From assembly GCA_028023455.1 (NCBI GenBank), contig JAQFVV010006208.1, positions 11,862,984 through 11,926,983 on the forward strand: a stretch of DNA of 64,000 nucleotides, read 5' to 3'. The translations under genes and the position numbers were made by a program. Positions 57,393 through 64,000 of this stretch are shown one piece after another (position 1 is the first letter of the stretch; each line of letters starts with the position of its first letter). Source of the stretch: Epiperipatus broadwayi (taxonomy: Eukaryota > Onychophora > Udeonychophora > Euonychophora > Peripatidae). Under the pieces are notes generated by a model that ran no database searches, was not told where the DNA came from, and worked only from the letters and a program-made list of their open reading frames with translations.

Positions 57393-58819
57393 AATGTCCT
57401 TATATCGGTATGAACTGCACCAATTACTACATTTAAAATAACGGTGATTGATCCACCTCAAGAACAATCGAAAAATATCATTGAAACAAAGAAACAATTA
57501 AACCTGGTGAATCCCAGACAAACGATTGGTGAAAATTACTTTAAAATTAATAATTAATGGTCTCAATAAGAGACAAGTAAATGATTAGAAAAACAGTTAT
57601 GTCTGCCCAGCATTTAAAGAAAATAAACTTACAAACAAATTCTGAGTACACGCTCTGACAAATTTAAAGCACACATAATAAATACAAAAAGAAATCTATC
57701 GGAGAGTGCACATGAGTACGAAATATCAAAAGTTTAAATACTCTAGCAGAATGAAAGTATTGCTCACCTGTAATTTAAGAAAGGATAAATTTTATCTTCC
57801 TGCTGACAACTTATAAACTTACAAAGAAAAACACAATTCAAATTTCCGCTTTTAGAGATATTAGAAACGAAATCTCCACCTGTGGCAAATTAGATGATAA
57901 AGTCGCCAGCCAAAAGATTTTCGGAAGTTTGCGAAAGCGCAAACACAGTGTTTACAAATTAATTATTGAATACTAAATAATTACAGGTAAGCATTTAAAA
58001 TGCAGGACCGCTAAAGCATTTATAAAAGTCTTACATAAAAATAGGAAACTCACTCGTCACTCTCCAATAAACAAAAATTGAAAGCAACTTGGAATCTTAA
58101 AACTAAAATTGCAAGACACTTTACAAAATCTTAGAAAACACAGCAAATATTAAATATGAGGCTATATTGTTTAGGAATACATATTTATGATTAGATTGAG
58201 TGGATATTTAATGAGAATTAATTTACCCTGGGAAGAATAAAATGAAAATAGTTACTTTTCGGTAAAAGCAATGTTCACATAGAGTGCGCACTTTTACTTA
58301 AGTTCATTTTCAGGTCTTTAAACCACAGCAAGGTAGATGTAACGAGGTTCCAGTTTCTTTTAGGTGTTTAAGGCATTACTGGAGCAAACTTGGAAGTCAG
58401 GGATCCGTCTTTTGTTGAATTAGCAGGCCATTCGGGTGGTGACAACACGTATAGAATTTTTCATCTTGTGGCAAGCAGAAGTATTTAATAACAGCTCTTG
58501 TCCTTTAAGAATTTAAATGTCCGCGCTGATATAAACTTTTACTTTAGAAACAGTTTGTCTATTTACGAATAATGAATTAACTGACACTCCAAATTTTCGG
58601 GGCTATTAATACGTTGCTCCATTTCCCGCGAAACACTTTCCTTGTTGTTCAATTTCTTCACCTTAGGCAGGGCAAATATTAATCTCCCGCTCAATCTATC
58701 TAAGAATTCTACCCAGGGTTTATTGAAATGAAAACAACAACATAAAAATCAAATCTCCGCTATAAAAATTGTTTGCAATAATCAAAATAAAAGCAACAGG
58801 AATGTAATTAGCTAGCTGG

Positions 58820-58850
58820 CTGTTTTTAAATCAAATGGATTTAAAAACAG
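58820..58850. other. Hairpin with 13-bp perfect stem
   Basis: CTGTTTTTAAATC (58820-58832) and GATTTAAAAACAG (58838-58850) surround a 5-base loop. It is not followed by a T run on either strand that would suggest a Pol III terminator. Function unknown. Confidence 0.6.
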
Positions 58851-59082
58851 GCGGTATATGAAAACTATTTTAAAATAAATCGAAAAACATTTTTTTAAAA
58901 AATCCGTTTTACATATAAACGCTTGTGTTTTGATACACACATTCTTTTTAAATAATAATGAAAATTTAAACCCTAAACGTTTAATTAAAATTAAAAGCTT
59001 AATAAATTTCTTTTTTTTTTTTGTTTAATAACAACACCATCGAATCGGATTTCAATCAGGTTCAATATATATATATATATTG

Positions 59083-60220
59083 TGATGATAATTTAGTACA
59101 CATATCCATAATTATAGAAAGTGAGAGAAAATCATAAATTTGTCAAATATATAAGAAAAAATAAGTTGTCATACTTTGGGCTGAAATCCAAAGAGAATTT
59201 TATTATCTCATTAGTTTCTCTGTATAGAAATTGTTAATTTAGCATTACACATGATTCACAAAGATAATTAATAAATCTCTGAAAATTAATAAGCTAAATA
59301 TTAATGTATTTAAAAAAAACTATCAAGTAAAGTGGGAATTATTTCAAAAGTGCTTTAAAACTAAATTATCCAAAAGTGCAAACTTACCACATAATCTGAC
59401 AACTATATTAATCCTAACTACCTAACAATATAATCGCATGCAAATATCATTAAAGGATTATAATAAGAATACAGAACCAAGTTTGAGACTCATTTAATCT
59501 TCATGCTACCACACATGTAAATTAATATTACAACATAGGAGTAGAAATCCATAATACAAAGATATAAATAAAAATTAACATGTACTTGATAATACGTTTT
59601 AATATCAATTGTTTATAAAATATATATATATACATATAATTCAGAATCAATAATTTCCAAAAGGAAACAAATAAAGCTTATAAATTGAATTTGAAAAAAA
59701 AAGGTTTATAAAAGACAAAATCATACAATGATATTTGTAAACTTTTAAAATGGTCTCCTTCAATGCTGACAAAGCAGAACTGAGTTTAAGTCCATTTTTG
59801 ACCAAATCATTAAAAAACAATGATAACACTTGGCAAGAGTAAAAAACATCAAGTTATTTACTTTTTCAAATTCAAGATGTATTTTATAACTTTCAACTAT
59901 ATTCTAATGTAAAAGAAAAAAGTGCATGTACATACATGGATATGGAATAATAAAAATGATGATAGCTAATAATAGGCCAAAGATGTGTGATATTTATATA
60001 CATTTGTATTTCAAGTATCCAAGATCCTATAATCAGCTAATAATATGAGCAAACATTTTTGTTAGATAATATGTTTGATATCAAACAGTTACCTTACCAT
60101 CATAATCTAAAATATAATAAACAATAAATCATAAATATAAAAAGTTCATTCTGATCTACCATATATGAATAGTAAATAGTCAGAATCATATATTAGATAG
60201 GACTATACATCAATCGGTAC
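59083..60220. other. AT-rich DNA, nothing recognised
   Basis: No gene or repeat family is seen. Confidence 0.4.
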
Positions 60221-60290
60221 TTACGGATAATTCAACCAATGACGTATTTGACTTACCGATTTCCCTTCCGGTAGACATCGACGTTTTTTG

Positions 60291-60313
60291 CATGACAACG
60301 TTGTCATGGCAAC
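60291..60313. promoter_or_regulatory. Palindrome overlapping an X-box-like (RFX-type) site
   Basis: CATGACAACGTTGTCATG (60291-60308) is a perfect palindrome. Overlapping it, GTTGTCATGGCAAC (60300-60313) is one base from the X-box GTTGCCATGGCAAC bound by RFX factors. A CRE-like TGACGTA lies about 55 bp upstream inside the TIR. Site function is inferred only. Confidence 0.4.
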
Positions 60314-60469
60314 AAAGTGACTGGTGTGATTAATCCATCAGAGAGTCAATTTTTTTTTTCACCTGCGAGATTTAAAATTCGGAGAGAGGTTTGGGAAATT
60401 TTTTGATTTTTCTGTCTATTGTGATTTTGCTATTCACGGCATCACAGTTACTTTTTTGAGCTGTAAATT

Positions 60470-61125
60470 CGGGTAAAGTGTTTTATTTATCTGTTTATTT
60501 TAAATTTACAAAAAATTTTTGTTAATATTTCTACAATTCTGAAACTTACATTGAATTACGTTTAATGTGTAAATAATTTATTCTCCGGTAAAGTGTTTTT
60601 TATTTATCTGTTTATTTTAAATTTACAAAAATTTTTAGTTAATATTTCTACAATTCTGAAACTTACATTGAATTACGTTTAATGTGTAAATAATTTTCAA
60701 TAATTTTTTAAAACAAATTTGGAATATACATTACCAAATGCATGTGATAACAAGGACGCCATTAATGCCAGATTCGCATTAATTTGGGTAAAGTGTTTTA
60801 TTTGTTTATTTTAAATTTACAAAAACTTTTTGTTAATATTTCTACATTACGTTTTTAATGTGTAAATAATTTGAAATAATTTTTTAAATCAATTTTGCAA
60901 TATGCAGTACGTTTTTAAAATTACCAAATGCATGTAAAAGTGCGGCGTTTTCTGGACGCCATTAATACCAGATTTGCATTAGATCGCGTCTTTTTTATTT
61001 AGGTGTTTATTTAAAATTTACAAAAAGTTTTTGTTAATATTTCTACAATTCTCAAACTTATTTACAAAAAATATTTGTTAATATTTCTACAATTCTCAAA
61101 CTTACATTGAATTACGTTTTAATTT
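60470..61125. repeat. Degenerate tandem repeats inside the TIR element
   Basis: Units beginning GGTAAAGTGTTTTATTTATC or similar start near 60474, 60597 and 60789, with further partial units near 60990 and 61060. They share TTTAAATTTACAAAAA, GTTAATATTTCTACAATTCT and TTACATTGAATTACGTTT. A second block (CCAAATGCATGT ... GGACGCCATTAATRCCAGAT) occurs twice, near 60735 and 60928. Units differ in length by deletions. Confidence 0.8.
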
Positions 61126-61152
61126 TATTTTTAATTTCTGAATTATATCAAA

Positions 61153-61437
61153 CAGCTATGAGAGTAATACAATGTCTGATATACGTGTACGCTGAGCCTG
61201 CGGCTCAACAAAAACATCCGGAGCCCCCCCACCAATTCCAGCACTACGCGCTGCTATATTTTAAAATTGAGAATAAAATTTTTTTTCATCATCGGCAATT
61301 ATAAAAATTACAGCTATGAGAGTAATACAATGTCTGATATACATTACGCTGAGCCTGCGGCTCGACAAAAACATCCAGAGGACCCCCCGCCAATTCCAGT
61401 GCTACGCACTGCTGTATTTTAAAATTGAGAATAATAT
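61153..61437. repeat. 158-bp direct repeat with a small conserved frame
   Basis: Copies start CAGCTATGAGAGTAATACAA at 61153 and 61311. Both contain CTGAGCCTGCGGCTC, which can form a hairpin (GAGCC/GGCTC). In the second copy an ATG frame of 30 codons (61331-61423) reads MSDIHYAEPAARQKHPEDPP and then IPVLRTAVF before a stop. A one-base insertion (ATACGTGTACG against ATACATTACG) breaks this frame in the first copy. The composition is less AT-rich than the neighbours. Origin unknown. Confidence 0.75.
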
Positions 61438-61548
61438 TTTGACGCATGCATGTACATTTTTTTAAATTTTTTTTTGTATTTTTTTTTAGTATTTGCCTGA
61501 CCTGCGTCAGATATTTTTCATTTTTGAATATTTTTTAGCATGTGACCT

Positions 61549-61747
61549 GGATAATTCAACCGATGACGTATTACCCTGAAGGCATATCAGTCTAATCTTG
61601 CGATTTTTAATGTACCGTGTTCACGTGATCTGCGGACACATTTTAGCGATTACATGTGTCTGCAGATCACTTGGAGACGTTATCTTAAAAATCGCAAGAT
61701 TAGACTGATATGCCTTCAGGGTAATACGTCATCGGTTGAATTATCCG
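61549..61747. repeat. 200-bp foldback forming the right end of the TIR element
   Basis: GGATAATTCAACCGATGACG, TTACCCTGAAGGCATATCAG and TCTAATCTTGCGATTTTTAA are mirrored exactly at 61683-61747. The inner parts TGATCTGCGGACACA and TGTGTCTGCAGATCA also pair with one CG-to-CA difference. Confidence 0.9.
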
Positions 61748-61750
61748 TAA

Positions 61751-62560
61751 CTACCCATCAATCATATACTAGGAAAAATATACATCTCTATAAACAACAA
61801 AGCAAGCATCTGTATTCTAAATATGTGAACATTCATGCTAAAATAACTCCTTCCACAAAAGTAGTATATCACATCCCTAGTTTCTATTAAATAAACAAAA
61901 ACCAAACTCATAATATGGTAAATATCAGCTTGGTACTTATCCTGAAACCCAAAGTTGCAGCCATGTTTTTTTTTTAATTATACATTTTCAGGGGCATAGT
62001 TATATCAACATATTGCAAATAAATTTCAGTGATTCATACTTCATCCACAAGATACATGCCTGTAAAAATTCAATCTTCACACATCTCTAAATTTAACAAG
62101 TAATTGTCACTAATAATAAGGATAATAAGATTTGAAAATATTGTTTTAATTATAAAATTTAAATGTGATGCACTAATATTTTATAATTCGAAAATCAAAT
62201 TAGTCAGCCTACTTAATTTTAAGTCAATGATATTTTAATAAAATAATTATAATCAAAAATTTATGATTGGATATATATTCAAAAAATTATGAATAATGGT
62301 TTCTTTCTTTCTCACTGGAATTTTAAATCATACTTAAAAAATTACAATAATAATAAAAAAAAATACAAATGACAGAATACATTAAATAATATTTGAGTTT
62401 CAAAACACTTTTTTTTTTCAAATATATCATAAACCATTGACATCTAATAGAATAATAACGATACCAATAAAAAAGAAAAATAATAACTTAGCTACTGCAA
62501 AAATATTTCATTATTTTCCAATGGTGTTTTAGAAAGTAATAACTACAAACAAAAAATACT
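61751..62560. other. AT-rich DNA, nothing recognised
   Basis: No gene or repeat family is seen. Confidence 0.4.
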
Positions 62561-62716
62561 TATCACATGATTACTTTATCTTATACTAGCACATAATTGG
62601 ATGAGTAGGCACGAGTAGGCACTAGACAGGGATTTTATGCACAAGCCTACTGGCATTCATTGATTACTCTGGTTGGCACAGGGTGGCGCTGCTGTATGGA
62701 GAGTTTTGCCTTGTTT
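62561..62716 (+). repeat. Family B, copy B11
   Basis: The left outer end TATCACATGATTACTTTATC with TACTAGCACATAATTG is fused to the right arm from GATGAGTAGGCAC. GCACGAGTAGGCACTAGACA contains a small local duplication. It ends at GTATGGAGAGTTTTGCCTTG. The ribozyme-like part is deleted. Confidence 0.8.
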
Positions 62717-62948
62717 AAAAAATACTTATGTCAGATACATTAGATAATAGTAGGAAGGCATTACATTTTGCCTTTCTCTTTCATAGTCAAATTACAGATA
62801 ACACTTTCAGGATAGTAAACAGTTTAGAAAAATGAAGTTCACTAAAATTTCATAACTAATTTTATAAATACTTGATTTATAGATAATTTCAGAATTTATG
62901 CCAAATAAATAATTTCAAGCAAAAAATAGCAACTTCCTAGTTATTTAT
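62717..62948. other. AT-rich spacer
   Basis: Nothing recognised. Confidence 0.4.
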
Positions 62949-62949
62949 A

Positions 62950-63058
62950 GTTTTTTTTTCTCATGTGTCATAGCATGGGCTGGGAAGCGAACCCGCTAAC
63001 CCAGGACAACTGCTTGTAAGGCAGCGGTGCTGACCTCTCGACCACCAATGCTTGACAA
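62950..63058 (-). mobile_element. tRNA-derived SINE (family F), best-preserved copy
   Basis: The minus strand reads like a tRNA. A 5' acceptor GCATTGG pairs at six of seven positions with CCCATGC. TGGTCGAGAGG is an A box. The anticodon arm is GCTGC-CTTACAA-GCAGT. GCGGGTTCGCTTCCC is a B box with a conserved core. A five-base insertion precedes the T arm. Then GCTATGACACATGAG and an A run follow. Flanks TATTTAT (62942-62948) and TATTTAT (63059-63065) are a likely target duplication. Confidence 0.85.
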
Positions 63059-63066
63059 TATTTATT

Positions 63067-63320
63067 AATTGCATTAATAATAGTAATAACTTTTATTTAA
63101 TAGAAGTGATGGAAAATAACACAAGAAAATTTCAGACACAGATAGCGAAATATAAGATTAATGCTTCAAATAAAAACAAAAAATGATAAAAATGAAGGAA
63201 TAATCAAATGGAAAAATATAAAAGGTAAATTTATTGGGAAAAACTAAGAAGTAGTTTTTATTCCTTTTTCATTAATTAACTTTAATGTTCACCAAAATTG
63301 GTGAAATTCCAGTGGAGATA
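63067..63320. other. AT-rich spacer
   Basis: Nothing recognised. Confidence 0.4.
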
Positions 63321-64000
63321 GAATGTCACATATAGATATACAAAATGCTTTTGATCGTGTCAGGTAACACTTTAATGATAACCTCATCAAATGATTGAAA
63401 AAATGAGTTGTGAGTAAACTTGGTTGTGGTATTAGAATTGAGAAATGTCACAGACTTGTAGATCCCACAATTAAAATAAAAATTGTATATTACAAATTAT
63501 TTTTTTCAGAAGAATTCTACATACAAATATATAGAGATGCATCCAAATAAAGCCAATAACAAAATTGGATTATATTGTCACTATAAGAAAATGTGTGTTT
63601 GAAGAGAGCAGAATTCTTAATACATTCAACACAGGAAATGATCATCAATTGATGAGATATAAGATAGTTGTTAATGCAAAATTAGAAAAATAGAAACTAT
63701 TAAATAAGTCAATATTAACAGTTGATATTTTTAATCTTCAAAAAATACTCCAATAAATGTTTAAATTAAAACTTGGAAACTTTTAAAATACTAACAAACT
63801 TTAAAGATGGCTCAAATAAACTGAAATCAATAAGATAACATATTCTATTTAGAACTACAAGAAAGATAGATAGTACAAAAAAAAAAAAATTTAACAGTAA
63901 ATTTTATACTGATACAAGGAATATCTGAAGATTAAAACAGTATAAAAATTTTGTTAATGATTCATTAAGAAAAATTGGATATTTAGGAGGTTTGTAACAT
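63321..64000 (+). pseudogene. RTE-like LINE fragments (endonuclease end and an RT motif), continuing past the window
   Basis: At about 63600-63690 the plus strand encodes FNTGNDHQLMRYKIVVNAKL, matching the end of the RTE-type endonuclease domain (F-TGSDHRLVRAKI). Stop-broken sequence resembling the linker follows to the window edge. At about 63335-63370 HIDIQNAFDRVR matches RT motif A (D-KAFDRV). RT before endonuclease is the reverse of the normal order, so these are two insertions or one rearranged copy. All frames are broken. Confidence 0.65.

Larger units (their letters stand above)
56925..59066. other. Less AT-rich island of unknown nature
   Basis: Over about 2.1 kb the DNA is visibly less AT-biased and has more CpG (GAGGGCGCCACCAG, TTTGCGCCGACTAG, CATTTCCCGCGAAACAC), with few homopolymers. 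It is bounded by TA runs at about 56890-56903 and 59068-59082. None of the repeat families lies in it and no long frame is open. Strong donor-like sites occur on both strands (ACAGGTAAGC near 57985 on plus; ACAGGTGAGC near 57768 on minus). Perfect short hairpins lie at 57367-57392 and 58820-58850. It could be a promoter with noncoding exons, an unrecognised transposon or a conserved noncoding block. Confidence 0.4.
60221..61750. mobile_element. 1.53-kb nonautonomous element with about 30-bp TIRs and complex internal repeats
   Basis: The left end TTACGGATAATTCAACCAAT (then GACGTATT) is repeated inverted at 61723-61750 with one difference, CCAA against CCGA. Next to the left end is a CpG-rich block with an 18-bp perfect palindrome. 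At 60470-61125 repeats of a GGTAAAGTGTTTTATTTATC unit follow, then a 158-bp direct repeat at 61153-61437. The right end is itself a 200-bp foldback. No transposase is seen. Target duplication is unclear. It does not match other families in the window. Confidence 0.7.

Noticed and set aside
57345-57400. Possible 5S rRNA-like match (minus strand GATCTCGGAAAGCT)
   Set aside because: Only about 14 bases resemble 5S and the order of the surrounding 5S boxes does not follow; the hairpin there explains the repetition.

Overview
The window is AT-rich (roughly three quarters A+T by eye), CpG-poor metazoan nuclear DNA. I found no intact protein-coding gene, rRNA or functional tRNA. It is a repeat-dense intergenic or intronic landscape: foldback/MITE-like elements, decayed retroelements, a few tRNA-derived SINEs, microsatellites and one 109-bp minisatellite. 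The LINE remnants have the look of elements common in arthropods and other invertebrates, and a Penelope-like element with a GIY-YIG domain is also present. An invertebrate is likely and an arthropod plausible, but the sequence does not settle it.

Layout. 0.5-2.1 kb is a decayed Penelope-like element (PLE) on the minus strand, with RT and GIY-YIG nuclease fragments and an internal 213-bp duplication. 2.5-6.5 kb holds foldback families C, G, B and A, one nested in another. 8-11 kb holds a SINE, a LINE scrap and a 1.33-kb palindrome. 11.8-20.3 kb has mixed MITEs, including a 93-bp element with an exact 8-bp target duplication and a piggyBac-like TTAA-flanked element whose second copy lies inverted at 28.9-29.6 kb. 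21.4-24.8 kb has the minisatellite, a tRNA-Gly-like pseudogene, an RTE-type LINE and another SINE. 26.6-27.0 kb is a very long (TAA)n tract. 29.6-37.3 kb is a repeat-poor AT desert with one weak exon candidate near 35 kb. 37.3-42 kb is packed with A and B elements plus a LINE. 44.6-49.5 kb has unidentified decayed coding pieces, a near-perfect palindrome and an 86-bp tandem duplication. 50-56.9 kb is microsatellite plus more foldbacks. 56.9-59.1 kb is a less AT-rich island of unknown nature. 60.2-61.75 kb is an unusual TIR element with internal repeats. 62.5-64 kb has a B element, a SINE and LINE fragments.

The most interesting pattern links several of these. Two related repeat families (B and C) and an independent third motif carry sequences that fold like type I hammerhead ribozymes: a CUGANGA-like core, a short stem II, GAA, a 2-4 bp self-complementary stem III and a closing stem I. 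Stems I and II show compensatory changes between copies. Hammerhead ribozymes are known in Penelope-like elements and in animal retrozymes thought to be mobilised by them, and this window also holds a PLE remnant. Here most B copies are head-to-head palindromes rather than the tandem arrays described for retrozymes, and an extra A (or an A opposite A) sits between the core and stem II. All statements rest on reading the sequence; no alignment, folding program or database search was run.
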